DNA of 64,000 nucleotides from Pseudomonas sp. Root562 (lineage in GTDB: Bacteria; Pseudomonadota; Gammaproteobacteria; Pseudomonadales; Pseudomonadaceae): assembly GCF_001427125.1 (NCBI RefSeq), contig NZ_LMGK01000021.1, positions 272,138 through 336,137 of the forward strand. Direction: 5' to 3'. Shown here in pieces: positions 26,684 to 37,649 of the stretch. The notes below the pieces were generated by a model. The model saw only the letters and a list, made by a program, of their open reading frames with translations. It was not told the DNA's origin and ran no database searches. Each line of letters opens with the position of its first letter. The first letter of the stretch is position 1. The position numbers and the translations under genes were made by a program.

Positions 26684-27760
26684 ATGTGTTCGTATAAAAA
26701 CTGCTTGCAGCTGGCGTTGGGCATAGTGCTCGGCGTATTACAGGGCGTCACCCACGCCACCGATTATGTCGACGTGCTGGACCTGCCCGCCAGGGTCAGC
26801 GCCTTGGCCATCAACAGCCCGTTGTCCGGCATGGCCCGCGCCGGTGAGCGCGTGATTGCCGTCGGCCAGCGCGGCCATATTCTGTTTTCCGACGATGCCG
26901 GCCAGCATTGGCAACAGGCCGCCGTGCCCGTCAGTGCCGATCTCACAGCGGTGAATTTTCCGACCACCACCCAAGGCTGGGCGGTGGGCAATGACGGCGT
27001 GGTGCTGCACAGCAGCGACGCCGGCGCGACCTGGCACAAGCAGCTCGACGGCCGCCAGATCGGCGACATCCTGGTCAAGCACTACACGGCACTGGCCAGT
27101 GCCGAACCGGCCAACGAGCAGTGGCCATTGCTGGTGGCCGAGGGCGAGCGACTGGTCGAGCAAGGCGCGGACAAACCGCTGCTCGATGTCTGGTTTGCCA
27201 ATGACAAAGTCGGTTATGTGGTCGGCGTATTCAACCTGATCCTGCGCACCGAAGACGCTGGCCAGAGCTGGACGCCCTATCAGGATCGCACCGACAACCC
27301 GCAAGGTTTCCACCTCAACGCCATCGCGTCGACTGGCGACGCGTTGTACATCGCGGGCGAACAAGGCCTGTTGCTCAAATGGGATGACAAAGGCCAACGC
27401 TTCGCTGCTGTGCCAACGCCTTATCAAGGCAGCTTCTTCGGTGTGCTCGGCAAGCCGGGCGAAGTACTCGTCTATGGCTTGCGCGGCAACGTCCTGCGCA
27501 GCACCGATGGCGGCCACAACTGGAGCGCGCTCGACAGCGGCCTGCGCGTGAGCATTACCGCTGGGCTGATCGATGCCCGTGGCAATTACCGCCTGTTCAC
27601 CCAGGGCGGGCAGATGCTGGTCAGCCAGGGCACGGGCGCGCAATTGCGCCTGCTGCGCCAACCGGTGCCGACTCCGGTCGCCGGTGCTACCCAGTCCGCC
27701 ACTGGCGCGTTGGTGGTCGCGGGCAGCCGTGGCGCCCAGACGCTAGCCCTCGAACCCTAA
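26684..27760 (+). CDS. YCF48/BNR-repeat beta-propeller exported protein
   Basis: 358 residues. A signal peptide (about 1-25, CLQLALGIVLGVLQGVTHA) is followed by repeated blades of the form G-x-D/N-G-x-x-x-S-x-D-x-G-x-x-W (DDAGQHW, SDAGATW, EDAGQSW, TDGGHNW), the YCF48/sialidase-type propeller. In plants and cyanobacteria YCF48 assists photosystem assembly; here it occurs in the DUF1302/DUF1329/RND set and probably supports the transporter. ATG 26684 begins the signal; the frame is open upstream to 26627 without a better start. It is followed 16 bases later by the RND gene. Confidence 0.87.
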   Translation: MCSYKNCLQLALGIVLGVLQGVTHATDYVDVLDLPARVSALAINSPLSGMARAGERVIAVGQRGHILFSDDAGQHWQQAAVPVSADLTAVNFPTTTQGWAVGNDGVVLHSSDAGATWHKQLDGRQIGDILVKHYTALASAEPANEQWPLLVAEGERLVEQGADKPLLDVWFANDKVGYVVGVFNLILRTEDAGQSWTPYQDRTDNPQGFHLNAIASTGDALYIAGEQGLLLKWDDKGQRFAAVPTPYQGSFFGVLGKPGEVLVYGLRGNVLRSTDGGHNWSALDSGLRVSITAGLIDARGNYRLFTQGGQMLVSQGTGAQLRLLRQPVPTPVAGATQSATGALVVAGSRGAQTLALEP

Positions 27761-27776
27761 GAGCGAGAACCCAGAC

Positions 27777-30296
27777 ATGGGCAATATCAAACAAGACGCC
27801 ATGCCGGTCATCCGCGAGCTGCGGGATTTCGATCGACACTCCGGCAACCTCCTCGAACGGCTGGTGTTCAACTACCGCCCGCTGTTCATGCTGCTGATGG
27901 CGCTGGCCACCGCGGTGCTGGGCTTCATGGCCGTGACCCGCCTTGAACTGCGCCCCAGCTTCGAAAAAATGATTCCGCAGAGCCAGCCGTACATCCAGAA
28001 CTTCCTGGAAAACCGCCAGTCATTGCGCGGCCTGGGCAACTCGGTGCGGGTGGTGGTCGAGAACACCCAAGGCGATATTTTCGACCCCGCGTACCTCGAC
28101 GTGCTCAAGCAGGTCAACGACCAGTTGTTCCTCACCGAAGGCGTCGACCGCGCGTGGATGAAATCGCTGTGGAGCCCGGCGGTACGCTGGACCGAAGTCA
28201 CCGAGGACGGTTTCCAGGGTGGCCCGGTGATGCCCGATACCTATTCCGGACAGCCGGAGCAAATCGAGCAGTTGCGCCAGAACATCTCCCGCGCCGGCAT
28301 CGTCGGCAGCCTGGTCGCCAGCGACTTCAAGTCGAGCATGTTGATCGTACCGCTGTTGGACAAAGCCGCCGCGGGTGGCCAACCGATCAACTACCACGCG
28401 TTCTCGCAGATGCTCGAAGAGCAGTTGCGCGACAAGATCGAATTCGCCGGCGACAGCGCCGCGCGTAAATCCGGGGAGGAGGGCAAGGGCCAGTACAAGG
28501 TGCGGGTGATCGGCTTCGCCAAATTGATGGGTGACCTGATCGACGGCCTGATCCAGGTGATGATGTTCTTCGGCCTGGCCGTGATCACCTCGCTGGCGAT
28601 CATCTACGCCTACACCCGTTGCGTGCGCAGCACCTTGCTGGTAGTCGGCTGTTCGCTGATCGCGGTGGTCTGGCAACTGGGCATCGTCGCCTGGCTCGGT
28701 TATGCCATCGATCCGTATTCGGTGCTGGTGCCGTTCCTGATCTTCGCCATCGGCGTGTCCCACGCCGCGCAGAAGATGAACGGCATCATGCAGGACATCG
28801 CCCGTGGCACCCACAAACTGATCGCCGCGCGCTACACCTTCCGCCGCCTGTTCATCGCCGGTGTCACCGCGTTGCTGGCCGACGCGGTGGGTTTTGCGGT
28901 GTTGATGCTGATCGACATTCCGGTGATCCAGGACCTGGCGATCACCGCCAGCATCGGTGTCGCGGTGCTGATCTTCACCTCGCTGTTGCTGATGCCGGTG
29001 GCGCTGTCCTACGTGGGCGTTGGCGCCAAAGCGGCCGAGCGCGCCCTGAAAATCGACAACCGCGCCGAACACCACAAAGGGTTCGGCAAATTGTGGGACC
29101 TGCTCGACCGCTTCACCACCGCCAAGTGGGCGACCGGCGCGGTTCTGGTCGCGGTGCTGATGGGCATTGGCGGCTTCATGGTCAGCCTCAACCTGAAGAT
29201 CGGCGACCTCGAAAGCGGTGCGCCGGAGCTGCGTGCCGACTCGCGCTACAACCGCGACAACGCCTACATCACCCAGCATTACGCGCTGTCCAGCGACCTG
29301 TTCGCGGTGATGATCAAGACCGCGCCGGAAGGCTGCCTGAACTACAAGACCCTGGTGCTCGCCGATCGCCTGGCCTGGGAGCTGCAACAGTACCCGGGCG
29401 TGCAGGCGACGACCTCGCTGGTCAACGCCGTGCGGCAGATCACCGCCGGCACCTATGAAGGCAACCCCAAGCTCAACAGCATCCAGCGCAACCAGGACGT
29501 GCTCAACTACGCCGCGCAGCAGGCCTCGGTCAACTCGCCGGAGCTGTTCAACAACAACTGCTCGCTGATGCCGGTGATCACCTTCCTCAAGGATCACAAG
29601 GCTGAAACCCTGGACGCCGTGGTGGCGATTGCCGACAAGTTCGCCAAGGAAAACAGCACAGAAGATCGGCAGTTCCTGCTGGCGGCCGGCAGCGCCGGCA
29701 TCGAAGCGGCGACCAACATCGTCGTACGCGAAGCCAATCGCACCATGTTGCTGTACGTCTATGCAGCGGTGACGCTGTTCTGCCTGATCACCTTCCGCAG
29801 CTGGCGCGCCACGCTGGTGGCGCTGTTGCCGCTGGTGCTGACCTCGATCCTCTGTGAAGCGCTGATGGTCGCCATGGGCATCGGCGTCAAGGTCGCGACC
29901 TTGCCGGTGATCGCCCTCGGCGTGGGCATCGGCGTCGACTACGCCTTGTACCTGCTCAGCGTGCAATTGCACTTCCAGCGCCAGGGCTTGCCGCTGTCCC
30001 AGGCCTATCGCAATGCGGTGTCTTTCACCGGCCGTGTGGTCGGGCTGGTGGGCATCACCCTCGCGGCGGGCGTGGTGTGCTGGGTCTGGTCACCGATCAA
30101 GTTCCAGGCCGACATGGGCATCCTGCTGACCTTCATGTTCCTGTGGAACATGCTCGGCGCGCTGATCCTGATCCCGGCCCTGTCGTACTTCCTGCTGCGC
30201 GAACGGGTGCCGCAAACGGCGCCTGTCATGCCGGCCGAAACCACCGAAACCACTGAACGTCCCGGCATGCCCAATGCCCTGACCACTTCCGAGTAA
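27777..30296 (+). CDS. RND/MMPL-family hydrophobe transporter
   Basis: 839 residues, shorter than tripartite RND pumps (about 1030) and close to MMPL/HpnN-type transporters. Two halves each have one helix, a large periplasmic loop, then a bundle of about five helices (first half starts near 38; second near 470). The charged motif GVDYALYLLSVQ is in the second bundle. There is no membrane-fusion or TolC partner beside it. The family exports or moves lipids, hopanoids or hydrophobic compounds. It acts presumably with the three preceding envelope proteins. Confidence 0.9.
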   Translation: MGNIKQDAMPVIRELRDFDRHSGNLLERLVFNYRPLFMLLMALATAVLGFMAVTRLELRPSFEKMIPQSQPYIQNFLENRQSLRGLGNSVRVVVENTQGDIFDPAYLDVLKQVNDQLFLTEGVDRAWMKSLWSPAVRWTEVTEDGFQGGPVMPDTYSGQPEQIEQLRQNISRAGIVGSLVASDFKSSMLIVPLLDKAAAGGQPINYHAFSQMLEEQLRDKIEFAGDSAARKSGEEGKGQYKVRVIGFAKLMGDLIDGLIQVMMFFGLAVITSLAIIYAYTRCVRSTLLVVGCSLIAVVWQLGIVAWLGYAIDPYSVLVPFLIFAIGVSHAAQKMNGIMQDIARGTHKLIAARYTFRRLFIAGVTALLADAVGFAVLMLIDIPVIQDLAITASIGVAVLIFTSLLLMPVALSYVGVGAKAAERALKIDNRAEHHKGFGKLWDLLDRFTTAKWATGAVLVAVLMGIGGFMVSLNLKIGDLESGAPELRADSRYNRDNAYITQHYALSSDLFAVMIKTAPEGCLNYKTLVLADRLAWELQQYPGVQATTSLVNAVRQITAGTYEGNPKLNSIQRNQDVLNYAAQQASVNSPELFNNNCSLMPVITFLKDHKAETLDAVVAIADKFAKENSTEDRQFLLAAGSAGIEAATNIVVREANRTMLLYVYAAVTLFCLITFRSWRATLVALLPLVLTSILCEALMVAMGIGVKVATLPVIALGVGIGVDYALYLLSVQLHFQRQGLPLSQAYRNAVSFTGRVVGLVGITLAAGVVCWVWSPIKFQADMGILLTFMFLWNMLGALILIPALSYFLLRERVPQTAPVMPAETTETTERPGMPNALTTSE

Positions 30297-30303
30297 GCCA
30301 ACA

Positions 30304-32082
<1,779 letters not shown>

Positions 32083-32101
32083 AAGGACAAGGAACCCCGA
32101 C

Positions 32102-33745
32102 ATGATGGCGACAAAAATAATTCCACCCGCCGAAGGCGCTTACGCCTACCCCTTGCTGATCAAGCAATTGCTGCTGTCCGGCGTGCGCTATGAACCGGGC
32201 CGGGAGATCGTCTACGCCGACAAACTGCGCTACACCTACCAGACGCTCAACGAGCGTATCCGCCGCCTGGCCAATGCGCTGACGGCGGCCGGGGTCAAGG
32301 CGGGCGACACCGTGGCGCTGCTCGATTGGGACAGCCACCGCTATCTGGAGTGCTTCTTTGCCGTGCCGATGATCGGCGCGGTGCTGCACACGGTGAACAT
32401 TCGCCTGTCACCGGAGCAGGTGCTGTTCACCATGAACCACGCCGAGGATGACCTGGTGCTGGTGCATGATGATTTCTTGCCGCTGGTCGAACAAATCCAC
32501 GGTCGACTGCAAACCGTAAGAGGCTACCTGCAACTCACCGATGACGAAGCGACTGCCACCTCGTTGCCGGTGCTGGGTGAATACGAGCACCTGCTGTCCG
32601 AGGCATCCGAGCAATACGACTTCCCCGACTTCGACGAGAACTCGGTGGCGACCCTGTTCTACACCACCGGCACCACCGGCGACCCGAAAGGCGTGTACTT
32701 CACCCATCGCCAATTGGTCCTGCATACCCTGAATGCCGTCGGCACCCTGGGCGTGTACCAAGGCCAGCCGCTGCTGCGCTCCGACGACGTATACATGCCG
32801 ATCACGCCGATGTTCCACGTGCATGCGTGGGGCGTGCCGTATGTCGCAACGCTGATGGGCATCAAACAGGTTTACCCCGGCCGCTACGAACCCAACAGCC
32901 TGGTGCGCTTGTACCGCGAAGAGAAGGTTACGTTCTCCCACTGCGTGCCGACCATTTTGCAGATGATCCTCAACTGCGAGGAAGGCAAGGCGACCCGTTT
33001 CAACGGCTGGAAAATGCTCCTCGGTGGCAGTGCCCTGACCCTCGGCATCGCCAGCGAAGCCTGCGCCAAAGGTATGCACGTGCACGCCGGTTACGGCATG
33101 TCGGAAACCTGCCCGCTGCTGTGCCTGACTTACCTGCGTGATGAAGACCTCGCGCTGTCACGCGAAGCGCAGTTGCCGATCCGCATCAAGACCGGCACGA
33201 CGGTGCCGATGGTCGACTTGAAAATCATCGATGCCAACGGCAACGACGTCGCCCACGACGGCGAATCCCTGGGTGAAATCGTGGTCCGGGCGCCGTGGCT
33301 GACCCAAGGCTATCTGAGGGAGCCGGCAAAAGGCGCCGAGCTCTGGGAAAACGGCTGGCTGCACACCGGCGACATGGCCTCCATCGACACGCTCGGCTGC
33401 GTGGAAATCAAGGACCGCATCAAGGACGTGATCAAGACCGGCGGCGAGTGGATCAGCTCCCTGGAACTGGAAAGCCTGATCAGTGAACACCCGGCGGTGA
33501 TGTCGGTCGCGGTGGTGGGTATCGTCGATGAACAATGGGGCGAGCGTCCCATGGCCATGGTCGTCAGCGAGCCGGGGCAATACCTGGATCGCAAGATGCT
33601 GGAAACTCACTTGCAAGCTTTCGTCGACGGCGGCCGTATCAACAAATGGGCAATCCCCAAGCAGTTCAAGTTCGTCGCCGAAATCCCCAAGACCAGCGTC
33701 GGCAAGATCAACAAGAAACTGATCCGCGAAAGCGAAGCGAACTAA
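32102..33745 (+). CDS. Fatty-acid--CoA ligase, AlkK-like
   Basis: 547 residues, AlkK length. The AMP-binding enzyme motifs are YTTGTTGDPKGVYFTH, GYGMSETCPL, HTGDMASID and the C-terminal catalytic lysine in KTSVGKINKK. It makes an acyl-CoA from a free acid, ATP and CoA; AlkK-type members prefer medium chains. ATG 32102 is chosen because the frame upstream overlaps the dehydrogenase gene. It ends the 23187-33745 gene series, joining uptake to beta-oxidation. Confidence 0.9.
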   Translation: MMATKIIPPAEGAYAYPLLIKQLLLSGVRYEPGREIVYADKLRYTYQTLNERIRRLANALTAAGVKAGDTVALLDWDSHRYLECFFAVPMIGAVLHTVNIRLSPEQVLFTMNHAEDDLVLVHDDFLPLVEQIHGRLQTVRGYLQLTDDEATATSLPVLGEYEHLLSEASEQYDFPDFDENSVATLFYTTGTTGDPKGVYFTHRQLVLHTLNAVGTLGVYQGQPLLRSDDVYMPITPMFHVHAWGVPYVATLMGIKQVYPGRYEPNSLVRLYREEKVTFSHCVPTILQMILNCEEGKATRFNGWKMLLGGSALTLGIASEACAKGMHVHAGYGMSETCPLLCLTYLRDEDLALSREAQLPIRIKTGTTVPMVDLKIIDANGNDVAHDGESLGEIVVRAPWLTQGYLREPAKGAELWENGWLHTGDMASIDTLGCVEIKDRIKDVIKTGGEWISSLELESLISEHPAVMSVAVVGIVDEQWGERPMAMVVSEPGQYLDRKMLETHLQAFVDGGRINKWAIPKQFKFVAEIPKTSVGKINKKLIRESEAN

Positions 33746-33748
33746 GCG

Positions 33749-33925
33749 CTACATCCTCGGCCGTGGCATGGTCGAGGGCATGCGTTGTTGCGGCGGGATA
33801 ATCCTGCCGCTGCCTCCGTTGGCGGACGGCCGCGCCTGATCGTCCTGACGGCTGTCGTGGCAGGACGAACCGCTGATGGCCACGGCCACGGCGAACAGGA
33901 GAGGCGCGAGCAAGTGCTTGGACAT
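33749..33925 (-). CDS. Small lipoprotein-like hypothetical protein, 58 aa
   Basis: A short gene convergent with the ligase gene. The N terminus MSKHLLAPLLFAVAVAISGSSC is a signal sequence ending at a cysteine, compatible with a weak lipobox, followed by a Gly/Pro/Arg/Met-rich tail with no recognisable domain. ATG 33925 is chosen over an in-frame start at 33949 because it puts the basic residue right before the hydrophobic core. Confidence 0.6.
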   Translation of the reverse strand: MSKHLLAPLLFAVAVAISGSSCHDSRQDDQARPSANGGSGRIIPPQQRMPSTMPRPRM

Positions 33926-34067
33926 GGGGATTTTCCAGTGCCGGGTCATTGCAGCTTAATCGCTGTTACGCGCCTGCCACGTTCCGTTGGTCCGGCTTCC
34001 GGTTGGCGATTCTTGTGCCAAGCTGTTCGGATGCCAATCCGCCTGCCGCCGCCAGGAAACCCAGCAC

Positions 34068-34409
34068 ATGAAACTCATCCACACGTCGCACATCCGTCGA
34101 GAGTTCTACAAAGCCGTCGGCTACTCCCTTCGAATCGTCTGGCCGATTCTGTCCACCATGCTGGTGGTCATCGTTATATTCGGCCTGATCATCAGCTACC
34201 TGGAAGGCTGGGACCCGTTCGACGGCATCTATTTCGGTTTCGTGACGGGCTTGACCATCGGCTATGGCGAATTGGTGCCGAAACTGCCGTTGTCGCGGCT
34301 TTTGGCAATATTGCTGGGCTTCAATGGCGTGCTGCTGACGGCGATTTTTGCGGCAATCAGCGTCAGGGCGATTGAAATTGCCGTGCGTGTGACAGGCGCA
34401 GACAAGTAA
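34068..34409 (+). CDS. Minimal two-TM potassium-channel protein
   Basis: 113 residues. TM1 (about 27-47, LSTMLVVIVIFGLIISYL), a pore helix with selectivity filter TIGYGE (variant of TVGYGD), and TM2 (about 83-103) form a single pore module without any visible ligand-binding domain. A tetramer would make a channel in the inner membrane. ATG 34068 is chosen since upstream in-frame sequence is non-conserved. The gene stands alone between the small lipoprotein-like gene and a REP pair. Confidence 0.85.
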   Translation: MKLIHTSHIRREFYKAVGYSLRIVWPILSTMLVVIVIFGLIISYLEGWDPFDGIYFGFVTGLTIGYGELVPKLPLSRLLAILLGFNGVLLTAIFAAISVRAIEIAVRVTGADK

Positions 34410-34426
34410 CGGGTTCAACCCACCCC

Positions 34427-34522
34427 TGTGGGAGCGGGCAAGCCCGCGATGGCGTCAGTCCAGTCGACATTAATGTTGAATGTGATGGCCTCATCGCGGG
34501 CAAGCCCGCTTCCACAGGTTTT
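34427..34522. repeat. REP pair (BIME)
   Basis: Facing REP cores (CTGTGGGAGCGGGCAAGCCCG ... GCGGGCAAGCCCGCTTCCACAG) between the convergent channel and formate dehydrogenase operon. Confidence 0.88.
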
Positions 34523-34548
34523 GCAGTCAATTTCCAGGGATCGGCAGG

Positions 34549-34770
34549 CTAAGCCTCCCAACCAGCCCCACTCACCGCGGCCTGCACCAGCGGGTGCAAG
34601 TCCGCGCCCTTATGCTCCGTCTGCCAGGCCAACAACTCCTTGCGCATGCTCGGCGCCCAGAACATCTGCAGATGATTACGCACACTGAGCACGGCCTGCT
34701 CCTGGTCCGGTTGAGTGGCGAAGTACTGGGCGATCTGGTTGGCCATCTTGATCAGGTTGTCGGTGCTCAT
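34549..34770 (-). CDS. fdsD: Formate dehydrogenase delta subunit
   Basis: 73 residues of the FdsD family (DNLIKMANQIAQYFATQP ... HLQMFWAPSMRKEL). FdsD is a small accessory subunit of NAD-dependent molybdenum formate dehydrogenase, involved in assembly or stability. Its ATG at 34770 overlaps the stop of fdsA by ATGA. It is the last gene of the operon. No fdsC/fdhD-type cofactor sulfurase gene follows, unlike in Cupriavidus-type fds loci. Confidence 0.88.
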   Translation of the reverse strand: MSTDNLIKMANQIAQYFATQPDQEQAVLSVRNHLQMFWAPSMRKELLAWQTEHKGADLHPLVQAAVSGAGWEA

Positions 34771-37649
34771 CGGCGTACCTCCGCTTTATCGCCACGGGCC
34801 TTGCGGCGGTCCTTGAGCAAGCGGTCCTGTTCGTCGCTGAATGCCTGGAAGCGTTTTTGCCACTCCGAAGGGTGATAAACGCGGCTGACTTCGACGGCCG
34901 TAACCTTGTACTCCGGACAGTTGGTGGCCCAGTCGGAGTTGTCGGTGGTGATCACGTTGGCCCCTGATTCGGGGAAGTGGAACGTGGTGTACACCACGCC
35001 CGGCGCAACCCGTTCGGTAATCCGCGCACGCAGCACCGTCTGCCCGGCGCGGCTGCCGATGCCGACCCAGTCACCTTCGTTGATGCCACGGCTCTCGGCG
35101 TCGGTCGGGTGGATTTCCAGGCGGTCTTCATCATGCCAGGCAACGTTCTCTGTGCGCCGGGTCTGGGCGCCGACGTTGTACTGGCTGAGGATGCGCCCGG
35201 TGGTCAGCAGCAGCGGATAACGCGTGTTGACCTTCTCTTCGGTAGGCACATAACCGGTGAGCATGAAGCGCCCCTTGCCGCGTACGAACTGCTCGATGTG
35301 CATGGTCGGCGTACCGTCAGGTGCCGCGGCGTTGCATGGCCATTGCACGCTGCCGTGACGCTCCAGTTCGGCGTAGCTGACGTTGGTGAAGGTCGGCGTC
35401 AGGCTGGCGATTTCATCCATGATTTCTGACGGATGCCGGTAATTCATCGGGTAGCCCAATGCGTTGGCCAGCGCCACAGTGCCTTCCCAGTCGGCCTTGC
35501 CACCCAACGGCTCCATGACTTTGCGCACCCGCGAGATGCGCCGTTCGGCGTTGGTGAAAGTGCCGTCCTTTTCCAGGAACGAACTGCCCGGCAGGAATAC
35601 ATGGGCAAACTTGGCGGTTTCGTTGAGGAAAATGTCCTGCACCACCACGCATTCCATGGCCGACAGCGCCGCGGTGACGTGTTGAGTATTCGGATCGCTC
35701 TGGGCGATGTCCTCGCCCTGGCAATACAGACCCTTGAAACTGCCACCCAGCGCGGCCTCGAACATGTTGGGGATACGCAGGCCCGGGTCGGGTTGCAGGG
35801 TGACGTTCCACGCCTGTTCGAACTGGGTGCGCACTTCCACGTTGGAGACATGCCGGTATCCAGGCAGTTCGTGGGGGAACGAGCCCATGTCACAAGAGCC
35901 CTGCACGTTGTTCTGCCCGCGCAACGGGTTCACGCCTACACCTTCGCGACCGATGTTGCCGGTGGCCATGGCCAGGTTGGCGATGCCCATCACCGCGGTG
36001 CTGCCCTGGCTGTGCTCGGTCACACCCAGGCCGTAATAGATCGCCGCGTTGCCGCCTGTGGCATACAGCCGCGCTGCGGCACGAATGTCGGCAGCAGGCA
36101 CGCCGCAGATGGCGCCCAGTACTTCTGGCGAGTTGTCCGGGCGGCTGACGAATTCGCGCCAATTGGCAAAATCGCTGCCTTCGCAACGGGCGTCGATAAA
36201 GGCCTGATTGAGCAGCCCTTCAGTGACGATCACGTGCGCCAAGGCATTGAGCATGGCGACGTTGGTGCCCGGGCGTAGCGCCAGGTGCAGCTCGGCGCGG
36301 GCATGCACCGAGTCCACCAGATCAATGCGCCGTGGATCGATCACAATCAGCCGTGCGCCTTCACGCAGGCGACGTTTGAGTTGGGAGGCGAATACCGGGT
36401 GGGCATCGCTGGGGTTGGCGCCCATCACCAGGATCACATCGGCCTGCATCACCGAATCGAAACTCTGGGTGCCCGCCGATTCGCCAAGGGTTTGTTTCAG
36501 GCCATAGCCAGTCGGCGAGTGACAGACCCGCGCACAGGTGTCGACGTTGTTATTGCCGAACGCGGCGCGCACCAGTTTTTGCACCAGGTAGGTCTCTTCG
36601 TTGGTGCAGCGGCTGGAGGTGATGCCACCGATGGAATCGCGGCCGTATTTTTGCTGTAACCGACGGAATTCGCTGGCGGCGTAGGTCACCGCTTCATCCC
36701 AGCTGACTTCCTGCCACGGATCGTTGATGTGTTTGCGGATCATCGGCTTGGTGATGCGATCCGGGTGGGTCGCGTAACCCCAGGCAAAGCGGCCCTTGAC
36801 GCAGGAATGGCCGTGGTTGGCCTGGCCGTTCTTGTCCGGCACCATGCGCACCAGTTGGTCGCCTTTCATCTCGGCGCGGAACGAGCAGCCCACGCCGCAA
36901 TAGGCACAAGTAGTGATCACGCTGTGTTCGGGCTGGCCCATTTCGACCACGCTTTTTTCCATCAGCGTCGCAGTAGGGCAGGCTTGTACACAGGCGCCGC
37001 AGGACACGCATTCCGAATCGAGGAAGTTATCCCCACCGGCAGCGGCCACGCGGGATTCAAAACCGCGACCGGTAATCGTCAGGGCGAAGGTGCCCTGGGT
37101 TTCTTCGCAGGCGCGCACGCAGCGGTTGCAGACGATGCACTTGCTCGGGTCGTAGTCGAAGTAGGGGTTGGAGGTGTCCTTCACGTCCTCCAGATGGTTC
37201 TCGCCTTCATAGCCGTAACGCACTTCCCGCAGACCAACCTGGCCGGCCACGGTTTGCAGCTCGCAATTGCCGTTGGCCGAGCAGGTCAGGCAGTCCAGCG
37301 GGTGATCGGAGATGTACAACTCCATGACATTGCGCCGCAGCGTCGCAAGCTTCGGCGTCTGGGTGTGGACGCTCATGCCTTCAGTAACCGGCGTGGTGCA
37401 GGACGCCGGATAACCGCGCATGCCGTCGATCTCCACCAGGCACATGCGGCACGAGCCGAAGGCTTCCAGGCTGTCGGTGGCGCAGAGTTTGGGGATGGTG
37501 GTGCCGAGCATTGCAGCGGCGCGCATCACCGAGGTGCCTTCGGGCACGCTGATGCTGCGACCGTCGATATTCAAGGTGACTTGCACCTGGCTGTCGCGGG
37601 CCGGCGTGCCCAGATCGATATCGGTTTTCGGGTCGAAGAGAGTGATCAT
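34767..37649 (-). CDS. fdsA: NAD-dependent formate dehydrogenase alpha subunit
   Basis: 960 residues. In order: an N-terminal [2Fe-2S] domain (GSCRMCLVEI), a His/Cys cluster (HPLDCLTCSANGNC), a two-[4Fe-4S] ferredoxin domain (CIVCNRCVRAC and CVSCGACVQACPT), the [4Fe-4S] of the catalytic domain (CAYCGVGCSF), and bis-MGD binding regions. The molybdenum ligand is a cysteine in ARVCHSPTGYG, not selenocysteine. It oxidises formate to CO2 in the cytoplasm. ATG 37649 overlaps the fdsB stop, and the frame upstream of it is antisense noise. Confidence 0.95.
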   Translation of the reverse strand: MITLFDPKTDIDLGTPARDSQVQVTLNIDGRSISVPEGTSVMRAAAMLGTTIPKLCATDSLEAFGSCRMCLVEIDGMRGYPASCTTPVTEGMSVHTQTPKLATLRRNVMELYISDHPLDCLTCSANGNCELQTVAGQVGLREVRYGYEGENHLEDVKDTSNPYFDYDPSKCIVCNRCVRACEETQGTFALTITGRGFESRVAAAGGDNFLDSECVSCGACVQACPTATLMEKSVVEMGQPEHSVITTCAYCGVGCSFRAEMKGDQLVRMVPDKNGQANHGHSCVKGRFAWGYATHPDRITKPMIRKHINDPWQEVSWDEAVTYAASEFRRLQQKYGRDSIGGITSSRCTNEETYLVQKLVRAAFGNNNVDTCARVCHSPTGYGLKQTLGESAGTQSFDSVMQADVILVMGANPSDAHPVFASQLKRRLREGARLIVIDPRRIDLVDSVHARAELHLALRPGTNVAMLNALAHVIVTEGLLNQAFIDARCEGSDFANWREFVSRPDNSPEVLGAICGVPAADIRAAARLYATGGNAAIYYGLGVTEHSQGSTAVMGIANLAMATGNIGREGVGVNPLRGQNNVQGSCDMGSFPHELPGYRHVSNVEVRTQFEQAWNVTLQPDPGLRIPNMFEAALGGSFKGLYCQGEDIAQSDPNTQHVTAALSAMECVVVQDIFLNETAKFAHVFLPGSSFLEKDGTFTNAERRISRVRKVMEPLGGKADWEGTVALANALGYPMNYRHPSEIMDEIASLTPTFTNVSYAELERHGSVQWPCNAAAPDGTPTMHIEQFVRGKGRFMLTGYVPTEEKVNTRYPLLLTTGRILSQYNVGAQTRRTENVAWHDEDRLEIHPTDAESRGINEGDWVGIGSRAGQTVLRARITERVAPGVVYTTFHFPESGANVITTDNSDWATNCPEYKVTAVEVSRVYHPSEWQKRFQAFSDEQDRLLKDRRKARGDKAEVRR

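Noticed and set aside
28020..29972. 650-residue antisense frame inside the RND gene, and similar long antisense frames at 23220-24623, 25304-26641 and 60297-62066
   Set aside because: They lie opposite clearly recognised genes, have low-complexity His/Gln/Arg-rich translations, and are typical shadows in high-GC coding DNA.
36500..36560. Selenocysteine-containing formate dehydrogenase
   Set aside because: The molybdenum-ligand position is encoded by a cysteine codon (ARVCHSP), with no in-frame TGA.
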